NCBI RefSeq assembly: GCF_014651775.1
Contig: NZ_BMXN01000022.1
Coordinates: 1 to 56,938, forward strand
DNA length: 56,938 nucleotides
Direction of reading: 5' to 3'
Origin: Vreelandella hamiltonii
GTDB lineage: Bacteria; Pseudomonadota; Gammaproteobacteria; Pseudomonadales; Halomonadaceae
The notes under the pieces are model-generated. The model had not been told where the DNA came from and did not search any database. It was given only the letters and a program-made list of their open reading frames with translations. Positions 48,425 through 56,938 of this stretch are shown in pieces (position 1 is the stretch's first letter; every line of letters begins with the position of its first letter). A program made the position numbers and the translations under genes.

Positions 48425-50017
48425 ATGAGCACTCCCATGGCTGATAGCACCGCTACCCCCGTCCGCCGCGCCCTGCTGAGCGTCTCCGACAAAACCGGCA
48501 TTGTCGAGTTCGCACAGGGCCTCGTGAAACATGGCGTCGAACTGCTCTCGACCGGCGGCACCTACCGACTGTTGCAAGAGAACGACGTCCCCGTGACCGA
48601 AGTCTCCGAACATACCGGTTTTCCAGAAATCATGGACGGCCGGGTCAAGACCCTGCACCCCAAAATCCATGGTGGCATTCTGGCCCGTCGCGGTCAGGAC
48701 GACGCCGTGATGGCCGATAACGATATCAGCCCCATCGACATGGTCGTGGTGAACCTCTACCCGTTCGCGGCCACCATCGCCAAACCGGATTGCACGCTGG
48801 AAGACGCCATCGAGAACATCGACATTGGTGGCCCTACCATGGTGCGCGCCTGCGCCAAGAACCATGCCTACACCACTATCGTCGTCAACGCGGACGACTA
48901 CTCCCGCGTGTTGAACGAGCTGTCCAGGCATGGCGGCCAGGTGACTCAGCCGACGCGTTTCGACCTGGCCGTCAAGGCATTCGAACACACGGCGGGTTAT
49001 GACGGCGCCATTGCCGACTACCTGGGCCGCAAAGTGGCCAGCGAAGAAACCACATTCTCGCGCACGTTCAACCTGCAACTGCACAAGAAGCAGGACATGC
49101 GCTACGGTGAAAACCCGCACCAGCAGGCAGCTTTCTACGTTGACCCCGAGGCCAGCGAGCCCAGCGTGTCTACCGCTCGCATGCTTCAAGGCAAGCCGCT
49201 CTCTTTCAACAACGTGGCCGATACCGATGCTGCCTTCGAGTGCGTCAAGGCTTTCGATGACACCGCCTGCGTCATCGTCAAGCACGCCAACCCCTGCGGA
49301 GTAGCGGTGGGCGCCAACGCCCTGGAAGCGTACGACAAAGCGTTTGCCACCGATCCTACCAGCGCCTTTGGCGGTATTATCGCCTTCAACGTCGCCCTGG
49401 ATGCCGCCACCGCCCGCGCCATCGTTGATCGTCAGTTCGTGGAAGTCATCATTGCCCCCGGGGTAAGCGATGAAGCGGCCGCTATCGTGGCTGAAAAACA
49501 GAACGTGCGCCTGCTGGATGTCAGCGCACATTGGCCAGGCCAACCGCAGGCTGCCTACGACTTCAAGCGCGTCAATGGCGGGCTGTTGGTCCAGGAGCGC
49601 GACGAGGGTATGGTCAGTGAAGCGGAGCTGACGGTGGTCAGCGAGCGTGCGCCCACCGAGCAAGAGTTGCGTGATCTGGCGTTTGCCTGGCGCGTGGCCA
49701 AGTTCGTCAAGTCCAACGCGATCGTGTATGCCAAGGCTGGTCAGACGATTGGCGTGGGGGCGGGTCAGATGAGCCGCGTCTACTCCGCCAAAATTGCGGG
49801 TATCAAGGCTGCCGATGAAGGGCTCACGGTTCCTGGCTCCGTCATGGCGTCGGATGCCTTTTTCCCGTTCCGCGATGGCATCGATGCCGCCGCGGCGGCT
49901 GGCATCACTGCGGTGATTCAGCCTGGTGGGTCAATGCGTGACCAGGAAGTCATCGATGCGGCCAACGAAGCGGGCATTGCCATGGTCTTCACCGGCATGC
50001 GCCACTTCCGCCACTAA
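48425..50017 (+). CDS. purH: Bifunctional AICAR transformylase / IMP cyclohydrolase
   Basis: Last two steps of IMP synthesis. The 530-residue product has the N-terminal cyclohydrolase ([36 protein letters not shown]) and the C-terminal transformylase ([25 protein letters not shown], ending [12 protein letters not shown]). ATG 48425 is used; an in-frame ATG at 48437 would also leave the conserved start intact. Follows dusB-fis and is closed by a strong terminator. Confidence 0.97.
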   Translation: MSTPMADSTATPVRRALLSVSDKTGIVEFAQGLVKHGVELLSTGGTYRLLQENDVPVTEVSEHTGFPEIMDGRVKTLHPKIHGGILARRGQDDAVMADNDISPIDMVVVNLYPFAATIAKPDCTLEDAIENIDIGGPTMVRACAKNHAYTTIVVNADDYSRVLNELSRHGGQVTQPTRFDLAVKAFEHTAGYDGAIADYLGRKVASEETTFSRTFNLQLHKKQDMRYGENPHQQAAFYVDPEASEPSVSTARMLQGKPLSFNNVADTDAAFECVKAFDDTACVIVKHANPCGVAVGANALEAYDKAFATDPTSAFGGIIAFNVALDAATARAIVDRQFVEVIIAPGVSDEAAAIVAEKQNVRLLDVSAHWPGQPQAAYDFKRVNGGLLVQERDEGMVSEAELTVVSERAPTEQELRDLAFAWRVAKFVKSNAIVYAKAGQTIGVGAGQMSRVYSAKIAGIKAADEGLTVPGSVMASDAFFPFRDGIDAAAAAGITAVIQPGGSMRDQEVIDAANEAGIAMVFTGMRHFRH

Positions 50018-50023
50018 GCCTTT

Positions 50024-50061
50024 AAAAACCCCCTGCGAAGCACTTCGCAGGGGGTTTTTTT
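50024..50061. terminator. Strong bidirectional terminator between purH and gabD
   Basis: AAAAACCCCCTGCGAAG pairs with CTTCGCAGGGGGTTTTT around a two-base apical gap, with A- and T-tracts on both flanks. It serves the two convergent genes. Confidence 0.93.
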
Positions 50062-50066
50062 GAGGG

Positions 50067-51524
50067 TCACCCCAGATCGATGCACAGGTACTTGGTTTCC
50101 AGGTACTCCTCCAGCCCCTGATGCCCCCCTTCACGCCCCAGGCCGGATGCCTTGACGCCACCAAAGGGCGCTGCAGCGTTTGAAATCAGCCCGGTATTGA
50201 TCCCCACCATGCCATACTCGAGCGCTTCGGCCACGCGCCACACCCTGGCCAGATCACGCGAATAAAAATACGCGGCCAGACCATACTGCGTATCGTTGGC
50301 CATTTCGACCGCCGTCTCCTCTTCGTCGAAAGGAAACACCGCTGCCAAGGGGCCGAACGTCTCTTCCTGGGCCACTTTCATGCTGTCGTTGGCAAAGCTG
50401 ACCAACGTGGGCGTGAAGAAATTCCCCCCCAATGGATGTGGGTGGCCCCCCAACAACAGCTCGGCGCCCTTGTCGATGGCGTCCTGAACGTGTTCACTGA
50501 CTTTTTTGACGCCATTTTCATCGATCAGCGGGCCAATATTGATCCCTTCTCGCGTCCCGTCACCGACTTTCAGCTCGCTGTTCATGGCCACGGCCAGCTT
50601 CTCGCAGAACGCATTGATGACGCTGGACTGCACCAGAAAGCGGTTGGTACAGACACACGTCTGCCCCGCATTACGGAACTTGGCAGCCATGGCGCCTTCG
50701 ACGGCAGCGTCCAGGTCGGCGTCTTCAAACACGATAAAGGGCGCGTTGCCACCTAATTCCAGGGAAATCTTCTGAACGTGCTCAGCGGCTTGAGCCATCA
50801 ACTGGCTGCCCACCTCGGTCGAGCCTGTAAAGGTGATCTTGCGCACCTTGGAAGAGTGAGTGAGCGCCTCGGCAATATCCGCCGCACGCCCAGGCACGAC
50901 GTTGAACACACCGCGCGGCACGCCCGCCCGTTCTGCCAACAGCGCCAAGGCGGTCGCCGAGAACGGCGTCTGGCTGGCAGGCTTCACGACGATGGTACAG
51001 CCCGCCGCCAAGGCGGCGCCTGCTTTACGAGTGATCATGGCCGCCGGAAAATTCCACGGCGTAATGGCACCGACAACGCCCACGGGCTGCTTGGTCACCA
51101 CGATACGCTGATTGGCTTTGGCTGCAGGAATGGTTTCGCCGTAGACTCGACGTGCCTCTTCGGCAAACCAGCGTAGAAAACTGGCCGCATAGGCAATCTC
51201 GCCGGCGGCTTCCTTGATCGGCTTGCCCTGCTCATAGGTCATCAGCATGGCGAGATCCTGCTGATGCTCCATCATCAGATCGTGCCATTTCATCAACACG
51301 TCGGCACGCTCTTGCGCCGTCATGCCGCGCCAGGCAGGCAGTGCAGCGTACGCAGCATCGATGGCACGCTCGGTTTCTGCCTTGCCCAGCTTGGGCATAT
51401 CCCCTACGAGCTCACCCGTGGCGGGGTTCACCACCTTGATTTGCTCGCCACTGTCGGCGGCTACCCAACTGCCGTCGATATAGGCAAATGGGCAGTAAAG
51501 CTGTGTTTCTCTCAGCGCTTCCAT
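50067..51524 (-). CDS. gabD: NAD(P)-dependent succinate-semialdehyde dehydrogenase
   Basis: Oxidises succinate semialdehyde to succinate in GABA and related catabolism. The 485-residue aldehyde dehydrogenase has GVVGAITPWNFPAAMITRK, the Glu in SLELGGNAPFIVF, the catalytic Cys in FRNAGQTCVCTNR and the end NTGLISNAAAPFGGVKASGLG typical of GabD. No gabT transaminase lies beside it, so the semialdehyde source is not shown by context. Confidence 0.93.
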   Translation of the reverse strand: MEALRETQLYCPFAYIDGSWVAADSGEQIKVVNPATGELVGDMPKLGKAETERAIDAAYAALPAWRGMTAQERADVLMKWHDLMMEHQQDLAMLMTYEQGKPIKEAAGEIAYAASFLRWFAEEARRVYGETIPAAKANQRIVVTKQPVGVVGAITPWNFPAAMITRKAGAALAAGCTIVVKPASQTPFSATALALLAERAGVPRGVFNVVPGRAADIAEALTHSSKVRKITFTGSTEVGSQLMAQAAEHVQKISLELGGNAPFIVFEDADLDAAVEGAMAAKFRNAGQTCVCTNRFLVQSSVINAFCEKLAVAMNSELKVGDGTREGINIGPLIDENGVKKVSEHVQDAIDKGAELLLGGHPHPLGGNFFTPTLVSFANDSMKVAQEETFGPLAAVFPFDEEETAVEMANDTQYGLAAYFYSRDLARVWRVAEALEYGMVGINTGLISNAAAPFGGVKASGLGREGGHQGLEEYLETKYLCIDLG

Positions 51525-51656
51525 GACAAACTCCTGACCAGAGGATGGCCTTTCAGGCTCATTGACCTCTTCATGCTAAGACGAAATGGCAGTCTTGACC
51601 AAGTTCTCGTCAGGAATCCTTGTACGTATCGTACCTTAACTGAGTGCGTGTCGGCC

Positions 51657-52208
51657 TTAACTGATCAGCGTCAGAAACTCTTGGCGCGTTGCCTGGTTGG
51701 TACGGAAGCCTCCCAACATGACCGACGACGTCATGCTGGAGTTCTGCTTCTCCACGCCACGCATCATCATGCACAGATGGCGCGCCTCGATCACGACGGC
51801 CACCCCTTTGGCTTGCGTGACCTGCTGCACTGCCTCGGCAATTTCACGGGTCAGATTCTCCTGAATCTGCATGCGACGTGCATACATGTCGACGATACGC
51901 GCAAATTTGGACAAGCCCAGAACCTTGCCGCTGGGCAGGTAGGCAATATGACACTTGCCAATGAAGGGCAGCAGATGGTGCTCACACATGGAGTAGAGCT
52001 CGATATTCTTGACCAGCACCATTTCGTCGGTTTGCGATTCGAAGACGGCCCCATTTACCAGCTCTTCCAGCGACTGTTTGTAACCTGCGGTCAAGAACTG
52101 CATGGCCTTTGCGGCGCGCTTGGGTGTATCGCGGAGCCCCTCGCGATCAGGGTTCTCTCCCAGGGCGGTGATAATTTGACGGTAATGTTGGGCGATATCG
52201 TCGGTCAT
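51657..52208 (-). CDS. folE: GTP cyclohydrolase I
   Basis: First step of tetrahydrofolate synthesis: GTP to dihydroneopterin triphosphate. The 183-residue product has [20 protein letters not shown] (zinc Cys/His), [19 protein letters not shown] and [20 protein letters not shown] with the second zinc Cys. ATG 52208 (MTDDIAQHY) has GAGG upstream. The 44 extra codons of the longer frame are not FolE-like. Confidence 0.96.
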   Translation of the reverse strand: MTDDIAQHYRQIITALGENPDREGLRDTPKRAAKAMQFLTAGYKQSLEELVNGAVFESQTDEMVLVKNIELYSMCEHHLLPFIGKCHIAYLPSGKVLGLSKFARIVDMYARRMQIQENLTREIAEAVQQVTQAKGVAVVIEARHLCMMMRGVEKQNSSMTSSVMLGGFRTNQATRQEFLTLIS

Positions 52209-52588
52209 GGTAGGCCTCATATTCGGTACGTGTTCGCTTTTACTGGATCGCCTTGTGCAACCTGCCATGCAAGAAACTGGCATGACATGAACACTGATGT
52301 GTCTTGTGCGGCATGGTGACGTCAATCTCGGCCATACCACTTCATTGTTGGCTCACCCTGTGCTGGGCGGCGCTTTATCGTCTTGCAAGCCGAAAGCCCT
52401 AACTTATACAAGAAATATACTCTAAAATAATTTATGTACAACAAGAGCGATACAGTTACGTATTCTAACGCACATGAAGTGGCTGTGGCAGAGTGACACG
52501 CTCCCCCCTTCGTGCCTATCGGTGCTGTGCTATGATGAAGGCACAATTTCCTGCCAGGCAGGCGGGTGCACTATATCGAGATCTCATT
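52209..52588. other. AT-richer intergenic region folE to exported protein
   Basis: 380 bases with no convincing gene. The centre (about 52400-52480) is markedly AT-rich for this window. A promoter-like pair TTGCAA (52383-52388) and TATACA (52405-52410), spacing 16, points toward the exported-protein gene. The folE promoter must also lie here. No RNA gene was recognised. Confidence 0.5.
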
Positions 52589-53164
52589 ATGTCATTTAAA
52601 TCATCAGCCTACTGGCTAACGGCCTTGCTTGGCACAGCATTCATCAGCCCTTTGCAAGCGGCAGAACCCAAACTGACGCTGCCCAGTGGTGCCAACCTGG
52701 GTGTAGAAGTGATCGAGACTCTGCGTTTTGACAGCCAGCATGCTCGTCACAATGATATTCTGCTACACCCTGCCCAAGTCGACGGTAGCTCGCACGAGCT
52801 GCCAGAGTATTGCCTGATGGTGGCTACTGCCCAACTGAGCGGCGAGCGGATACGTATCACCACGCAAGATGCTACTTGCATCGAGACCGAAGGCAGTGAA
52901 AGCGCCATCTATTCGGGAACGTTTGCCGCCAGCGCCTACGCGATGGATGGGCAATACGGGATAGAGTGCCCGTCGGGTAACTGTGAACTCTCCCCAGGCG
53001 AGGCCTTTCTACTGACCCTGGATGAAAACGTCAGTATCGATGCGCAGGACAACCCCTCCGCCGAAATCAATGCAACGCGCAGGCAGGCCAACGGGGATGG
53101 CGTCGCCAACCCTATCCCCAGCGAGCGCCCCGACCCTGACCAGGCGCCCACAAGCAATCAATAA
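52589..53164 (+). CDS. Exported protein of unknown function
   Basis: A 191-residue product with an N-terminal signal peptide (MSFKSSAYWLTALLGTAFIS; cleavage probably after LQA, near residue 25). It has four Cys in the mature part (CLM, CIE, CPSGNCEL), allowing two disulfides, and a polar Pro/Asp/Gln-rich tail. It is predicted periplasmic. ATG 52589 is chosen because the signal peptide begins there; the frame is open back to 52493. I recognise no family. Stands alone between folE and srkA. Confidence 0.72.
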   Translation: MSFKSSAYWLTALLGTAFISPLQAAEPKLTLPSGANLGVEVIETLRFDSQHARHNDILLHPAQVDGSSHELPEYCLMVATAQLSGERIRITTQDATCIETEGSESAIYSGTFAASAYAMDGQYGIECPSGNCELSPGEAFLLTLDENVSIDAQDNPSAEINATRRQANGDGVANPIPSERPDPDQAPTSNQ

Positions 53165-53190
53165 GCTGACATTAGCAACGGAGTGAACAG

Positions 53191-53215
53191 GCTGGCCTGG
53201 CGGTGCCAGGCCAGC
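53191..53215. terminator. Convergent hairpin, possible terminator
   Basis: GCTGGCCTGGC-GGT-GCCAGGCCAGC, an 11-bp perfect stem with a triloop, lies between the exported-protein gene and the srkA stop. U-tracts are short, so termination is plausible but not certain. Confidence 0.55.
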
Positions 53216-54202
53216 TTAACGATTGCCGCCAGCAAGCCATACAGGCGATTCCAGCTGCAGGCTCTGCTGTTCGAGCAGACGAATGTGCTGATCCCAGTAC
53301 CCCCGTTCTGCCACCCAGGGAAAAGCAGCAGGAAAAGCCGGATCATCCCAGCGAGATACCAGCCAGGCCGCGTGACGAATCAAGCGATAGGCGCGCAATG
53401 GTTCGATCAACACCAACTCAAGCTCGGGGAATGCCCTCACCTCTTCATACCCTTCGATCAACTCATCCAACTGCCCACGCCAAAGCTCAGGGTCGTCTAC
53501 AGGCAGCAGCATCCAGACATCCTGGATGGCGGGCGCCATCAGGCAATCATCGAAATCCACCAGCGTAAAGTCATCATCCCGCCCCAAAATATTACCCAGA
53601 TGGCAGTCACCATGAGCCCGCAGATAGGCGTCGGGGCTTAGCGACACGCGCGCCAACTGCTCCATCAACTTTTCCACCACGGTCTGGTATGCCCGGGACT
53701 GGTACTTATCCAAATGCGGGCTTGCCAGGACTCGCTGCGCGGCATCGGTAACGCCATCCGTGAGCGACAAACTCTCCCGATGCTGAAACCGCTGGCGAGC
53801 GGCAACGTCATGCAAGCGCCCCAAGACATTTCCCAAGGCAAACAGGTGTGCCGGGTTATCGAGCTCTGGCGCCTGGCCTGCACATTGGGGGAAAAGCGAA
53901 AAGCGGAAAGTTTGGTAGTGATGCAATGAAACGCCATCAGCTGAGCACCATGGCGCGATCACAGGGACACCGGCCAGCGCCAGCTCCCTCAGGAAGTCAT
54001 GCTCTTCCTGAATCGCGGCATCCACCCAACGTTCGGGGCGATAAAACTTGACCACCCAGCGCTCGCCCTCTTCATCGCGAAACATCAGCACGCGATTTTC
54101 ATAACTGTTCAAGGCAAAGGGCTCGCCTGCGGGCCAGATACCCACCGACTCGATGGCCGACATCACCAGGTCGGGCGACAGGCTGCTAAACGGGTGCGCC
54201 AT
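53216..54202 (-). CDS. srkA: Stress response kinase A (SrkA/YihE)
   Basis: Cytosolic Ser/Thr kinase of the APH/choline-kinase fold linked in E. coli to envelope stress and prevention of programmed death. The 328-residue product has FALNSYENRVLMFRDEEGERW, LRAHGDCHLGNILGRDDD (catalytic loop) and FTLVDFDDCLMAPAIQD (Mg-binding DFD), and length typical of SrkA. The start MAHPFSSLSPD is family-like. comF follows its start upstream on the same strand. Confidence 0.95.
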   Translation of the reverse strand: MAHPFSSLSPDLVMSAIESVGIWPAGEPFALNSYENRVLMFRDEEGERWVVKFYRPERWVDAAIQEEHDFLRELALAGVPVIAPWCSADGVSLHHYQTFRFSLFPQCAGQAPELDNPAHLFALGNVLGRLHDVAARQRFQHRESLSLTDGVTDAAQRVLASPHLDKYQSRAYQTVVEKLMEQLARVSLSPDAYLRAHGDCHLGNILGRDDDFTLVDFDDCLMAPAIQDVWMLLPVDDPELWRGQLDELIEGYEEVRAFPELELVLIEPLRAYRLIRHAAWLVSRWDDPAFPAAFPWVAERGYWDQHIRLLEQQSLQLESPVWLAGGNR

Positions 54203-54234
54203 GGATCACTCCTTTCATTGGGCCAGCCAGTATA

Positions 54235-54933
54235 TCAACTCTTCTCCAGCGGCGTGCGAGACGCCGCCCACACGTCCACGCGCGTGGCACCCGCCGCCAG
54301 AGCCGCCAACGCCAGAGCATGCCCCGTGGCACCCGTCGTGACAACGTCATCGATGATGATGACCCATTCTGGCAGTGGACCCGCCACGCGGTAGGCTCCT
54401 GCGAGGTTACGCTGACGCTCGGCTCGATTCAGTGACCGTTGCGAGGGTAGCCGCTTGTGACACTCAGCCCCCAGCATCGGTAGGCATAGCCGCTTGCCCA
54501 ATTGCCTGGCCAGCCACTGGGCCTGGTTGAAGCCTCGCTCGCGCGCCTTGGAAGGATGCATGGGCACCGGCAGCAACGCGCCCCCCAGTTGCACTGGAGG
54601 CGTCGAGAGCATCAGCTCGACCAGCAGCGTTCCCGCTCGCGCGGAACCATGAAATTTGAAGTCATGCACCAGTTCTGCCACGCACTCCTGGTAGCGGAGT
54701 GCCGCCGTTGTATGCGTAAAGGCAGGGGGCGCTACCAGGCAGTGGCCACAGCGTCCACCCCCACCAGCGGGCAAGGGTTCGGCACATTGCGGGCATGCCG
54801 ACGTGTTCCAGGGCAGCTCCCGGAAGCACTGCGCGCACCACCCCTGCTCACCGCAATCCGCCGATAGGCAAAACGCACAGTAGCCCGGCAATTGGCGCGA
54901 CAACCACTGGTTCACGTACTGAACCATTCGCAT
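54235..54933 (-). CDS. comF: ComF-family phosphoribosyltransferase-like protein
   Basis: Family involved in DNA uptake/transformation and sometimes salvage-like chemistry; precise reaction unknown. The 232-residue product has an N-terminal zinc ribbon (CAFC...CAQC...CPQC...CGHC), then the PRTase fold with VPMHPSKARERGFNQAQWLA and the PRPP loop VIIIDDVVTTGATGHALA. ATG 54933 is set by a perfect AGGAGG five bases upstream; a TTG at 54951 would add six residues. Confidence 0.9.
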   Translation of the reverse strand: MRMVQYVNQWLSRQLPGYCAFCLSADCGEQGWCAQCFRELPWNTSACPQCAEPLPAGGGGRCGHCLVAPPAFTHTTAALRYQECVAELVHDFKFHGSARAGTLLVELMLSTPPVQLGGALLPVPMHPSKARERGFNQAQWLARQLGKRLCLPMLGAECHKRLPSQRSLNRAERQRNLAGAYRVAGPLPEWVIIIDDVVTTGATGHALALAALAAGATRVDVWAASRTPLEKS

Positions 54934-54975
54934 AGCCACCTCCTCTGCCAACTGGTTTAAAACAGGATGATTGCA

Positions 54976-55003
54976 TTGACATTCATACGTTTATTGGTAG
55001 TAT
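54976..55003 (+). promoter_or_regulatory. Predicted promoter of tRNA-Leu
   Basis: A consensus TTGACA (54976-54981) and TAGTAT (54998-55003) with 16-base spacing precede the tRNA by 14 bases, with a GC-rich discriminator as in stringently controlled stable-RNA promoters. Confidence 0.65.
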
Positions 55004-55017
55004 ACGCAGCGTCTTCT

Positions 55018-55102
55018 GCGGATGTGGTGGAATTGGTAGACACGCTAGATTTAGGTTCTAGTGCCGTAAGGTGTGGGAGTTCGAGTCTCCCCATCCGCAC
55101 CA
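55018..55102 (+). tRNA. tRNA-Leu (anticodon UAG)
   Basis: An 85-base class II tRNA with encoded CCA. The acceptor stem GCGGATG/CATCCGC is perfect, the anticodon stem CTAGA/TCTAG closes loop TTTAGGT with anticodon TAG at 55052-55054, and there is a long variable arm and a TTCGAGTC T-loop. Reads CUA and other CUN Leu codons. It is the integration target of the element that begins immediately downstream. Confidence 0.97.
55085..55102 (+). other. Putative attachment-site core (tRNA-Leu 3' end)
   Basis: P4-type integrases usually recombine within the 3' end of a tRNA gene and restore it. The integrase gene begins 160 bases downstream in the same direction, so the attL core should overlap this T-arm/acceptor segment. 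The matching attR is not in the window, so the exact core is not known. Confidence 0.5.
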
Positions 55103-55149
55103 TACTCAATCCCCTTGAGTATTCCACGCAGTGATCCAAGCCTTGCTAC

Positions 55150-55170
55150 GAGTGGCTTTTATCGCCACTC
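55150..55170. repeat. Inverted repeat near the attachment site
   Basis: GAGTGGC-TTTTATC-GCCACTC, a perfect 7-bp inverted repeat about 50 bases after the tRNA. It could be an arm-type recombinase site or a hairpin ending tRNA transcription. Confidence 0.4.
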
Positions 55171-55197
55171 TATCACCTGACGTAACCTAGAATACCC

Positions 55198-55242
55198 CCT
55201 CCAACTCGCTCAACGGTGTATGCCGTAGTTGGAGGCATACAC
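55198..55242. repeat. Two interlocked inverted repeats before the integrase gene
   Basis: CCTCCAACT (55198-55206) is complementary to AGTTGGAGG (55227-55235), while GTGTATGCC (55216-55224) is complementary to GGCATACAC (55234-55242). The two 9-bp pairs interleave and share two bases, so as RNA they could form a pseudoknot or alternative hairpins. As DNA they could be protein sites controlling int. Confidence 0.55.
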
Positions 55243-55262
55243 GTTCAGGGAGCAGGCAGGCG

Positions 55263-56501
55263 ATGAAGCGCTCACAAATCAAACGGCGACCTCTCGCCGA
55301 CACTGTACTGGTTTCTCTGGAGCCCGAAGATAAGGATTATCGGGAACTGGATAGCGCCGGTCTCTACTTCCGTGTAAAGCGCAATGGCGCAAAGTCCTGG
55401 GAACTGCGATACAAGCGACCAAATGGTCGCTGGACGTGGAAAGGGCTCGGCGGATTCCCTGGTGTCAGCGGCAAGCGAGCACGACGCGAGGCCGAAGACC
55501 TTCGAAGGCTCATTGCTGATGGTGTGGATTTATCCACGGTGGACCAGAATGCAAAGCCGCGCTACCTGTTCCGCGACGTCGCCGAGGATTGGTATCAGCG
55601 CAAGATCAATGCAGGCCGTGCTGGCGGGACCACTAGGCAGATGCGCTTGTACCTCGACAAGGATATTTTGCCCGCCCTGGGGCGAAAATCCCTGGATGAA
55701 ATAACACGCCAGGACTGTACTGAACTGCAAAAGCGTCTTGAGGAGCGTGCCGCTCACAACATAGCGAAGAAAGTGCGCGGGTGGGTTAGCCAGATGTTCT
55801 CTCTGGCAATCGCAGAGGGGAAATGTGAGCTGAATCCCGCTAGCGAATTGCGCCATGTCGCTGCCGCAGCGCCGAAAACCACACACTACCCACACCTGCT
55901 AGAGCCAGAGCTACCTGGGTTCCTTCGCGCTCTGCAACGATCACGCAGCCGCCAAATCACTCAAGCGGCCGTCTGGATGGTGCTGCGCACGGCATCACGG
56001 CCAGGCATGGTGCGCTATGCACAGTGGTCTGAGATTGACATTGAAGGGGCCACTTGGACCATCCCAGCGGAGAAGATGAAGGCACGCCGAGACCATATCG
56101 TGCCGCTGTCCACACAGACAGTAGAATCACTTCGCGAAATCCGCCAGCAAACCGGGCGGCAGCAGCTTGTGTTTCCTGGCCAGGGTCCGAAGAATCCAGT
56201 GCTGAGTGAGGGCACGATCAACAAGGCCATCGCTCTGGTGGGCTACAAGGGTAAGCTGACGGGCCACGGGTCGCGCCATACGGCGAGCACACTGCTTCGC
56301 GAGCACAGCTGGCCAAAGGATCACGTCGAGGCGCAGCTTGCCCACAAAGAAGAAGGTATCGCCGGTGTCTACAATCAGGCGGCCTATCTGGAGAAGCGCC
56401 GCTTCATGATGCAGTGGTATGCCGACTACCTGGATGCACTCTCGCGTGGGATAACAACAGAGGAAAAGGCGACTTTCAAAAGAAGAATTGAGTCGGCTTA
56501 A
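55263..56501 (+). CDS. int: P4-type tyrosine recombinase (integrase)
   Basis: Site-specific recombinase of an integrated element. The 412-residue product has an N-terminal DUF4102-like arm-binding domain (LYFRVKRNGAKSWELRYKRP), a core-binding domain (about 100-190) and a catalytic domain. The catalytic residues are Arg in RTASRPGMVR, His/Arg in GHGSRHTAST, His in QLAHKEEG and a nucleophile Tyr in VYNQAAYLEKRR. Adjacent to tRNA-Leu in the same orientation. It appears intact and full length. No alpA/xis gene follows in the window. Confidence 0.93.
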   Translation: MKRSQIKRRPLADTVLVSLEPEDKDYRELDSAGLYFRVKRNGAKSWELRYKRPNGRWTWKGLGGFPGVSGKRARREAEDLRRLIADGVDLSTVDQNAKPRYLFRDVAEDWYQRKINAGRAGGTTRQMRLYLDKDILPALGRKSLDEITRQDCTELQKRLEERAAHNIAKKVRGWVSQMFSLAIAEGKCELNPASELRHVAAAAPKTTHYPHLLEPELPGFLRALQRSRSRQITQAAVWMVLRTASRPGMVRYAQWSEIDIEGATWTIPAEKMKARRDHIVPLSTQTVESLREIRQQTGRQQLVFPGQGPKNPVLSEGTINKAIALVGYKGKLTGHGSRHTASTLLREHSWPKDHVEAQLAHKEEGIAGVYNQAAYLEKRRFMMQWYADYLDALSRGITTEEKATFKRRIESA

Positions 56502-56713
56502 GCACGAGCATAAACATTTTTCCGTGCAAGCATTCGACCGAGTGGCGTGGGAGACCTGTCCGCTTCCTCTGCTCGACCCAGGTTGGCCCGGACTCGGTGG
56601 CAATGTTGCCCTCGCGCCTAGTGGACACTTCCACTGCCCCCATTATGAGGCTTATCGGGGTGTCAGCTCCAATTGGACCACTTCCGATTGAGTACATTCT
56701 TATTTGATTTTGG

Positions 56714-56923
56714 TCATAGTCTGACAAGCCCCTGCGGCAGGCCGAAGACCTCTATACCTCTGGGCGTAGCCTGTCCAATTTCGATCTTGATACGCCGGGG
56801 TACGTCCTGTAGCGAAGCGCGATATTCGATGTAGGTATCGTTTTCTTCGTGACGAATTACCTCAGGAGGCACCACCATGGCGCCTTCGCTCCTATAGGTA
56901 GTGATATGCACATGGGCACTCAT
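56714..56923 (-). CDS. Small hypothetical protein in the integrated element
   Basis: A 69-residue reading frame (MSAHVHITTYRSEGAMVVPP...GLPQGLVRL), beginning at ATG 56923 near the window end. Composition looks protein-like (alternating beta-type pattern, no TM), but there is no clear ribosome site and I recognise no family. It may be the first visible element cargo gene, facing the integrase. The 212 bases between it and int (56502-56713) hold nothing I can identify. Confidence 0.45.
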   Translation of the reverse strand: MSAHVHITTYRSEGAMVVPPEVIRHEENDTYIEYRASLQDVPRRIKIEIGQATPRGIEVFGLPQGLVRL

Positions 56924-56938
56924 ACCAAGACGAATGTA

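Noticed and set aside
1..56938. CRISPR arrays, rRNA genes, riboswitches
   Set aside because: No spaced direct repeats, rRNA-like sequence or recognisable riboswitch core was found; the only tandem array is the 12-bp coding repeat at 23083.

Overview
The window is chromosomal DNA of a GC-rich gammaproteobacterium, most likely a Halomonas-type member of the Halomonadaceae. The basis is the gyrA-serC-pheA-tyrA/aroA-cmk-rpsA order, the fused tyrA-aroA gene, a complete rnf(rsx)ABCDGE-nth operon, dusB-fis-purH, accBC-prmA, a PPi-dependent phosphofructokinase and a sodium/solute-symporter-type histidine kinase. No rRNA, CRISPR array or complete insertion sequence is visible. There is one tRNA gene, tRNA-Leu(UAG).

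Layout. 1-10.1 kb: minus-strand block gyrA, serC, pheA, tyrA-aroA, cmk, rpsA, tightly coupled by overlaps. It makes chorismate-derived aromatic amino acids, serine, dCMP/CMP phosphates and ribosomal protein S1. 10.1-15.5 kb: fadM-like thioesterase, rdgC, a PlsC-like acyltransferase, a small unknown gene and metG. 15.6-23.0 kb: a CHASE4-GGDEF diguanylate cyclase coupled by an ATGA overlap to rsxA, then the Rnf electron-transfer complex genes and nth. 23.1-24.2 kb: a protein with a CsoSCA/beta-carbonic-anhydrase-like active-site pattern. 24.2-28.3 kb: minus-strand operon cstA, cory-CC-star, ArsA/Get3-like ATPase and a queuosine-tRNA mannosyltransferase-like gene. 28.5-33.9 kb: divergent four-gene coupled operon with a stand-alone receiver, a pseudo-histidine-kinase fused to a DEDDh exonuclease, a two-TM protein and an SLC5-STAC histidine kinase.

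34-41.7 kb: an EAL/HDOD protein, a HlyU-family protein, argG, rnt, PPi-phosphofructokinase, a PP2C-kinase fusion that has lost catalytic residues in both domains, and ppa. 41.8-52.2 kb: dsbD, accB, accC, prmA, dusB, fis, purH, gabD and folE, mostly housekeeping. 52.6-55 kb: an exported protein of unknown function, srkA and a comF-family gene. 55.0-56.9 kb: tRNA-Leu followed by a tyrosine-recombinase gene, which is the left edge of an integrated element whose cargo lies mostly beyond the window.

The parts most worth following up are the cstA/cory/ArsA operon, the pseudo-kinase/exonuclease signalling operon, the free-standing CsoSCA-like protein in an apparent heterotroph, the doubly degenerate PP2C-kinase, and an Arg at GyrA position 83. 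All calls rest on reading the translated sequence and remembered family motifs; no database search was run.
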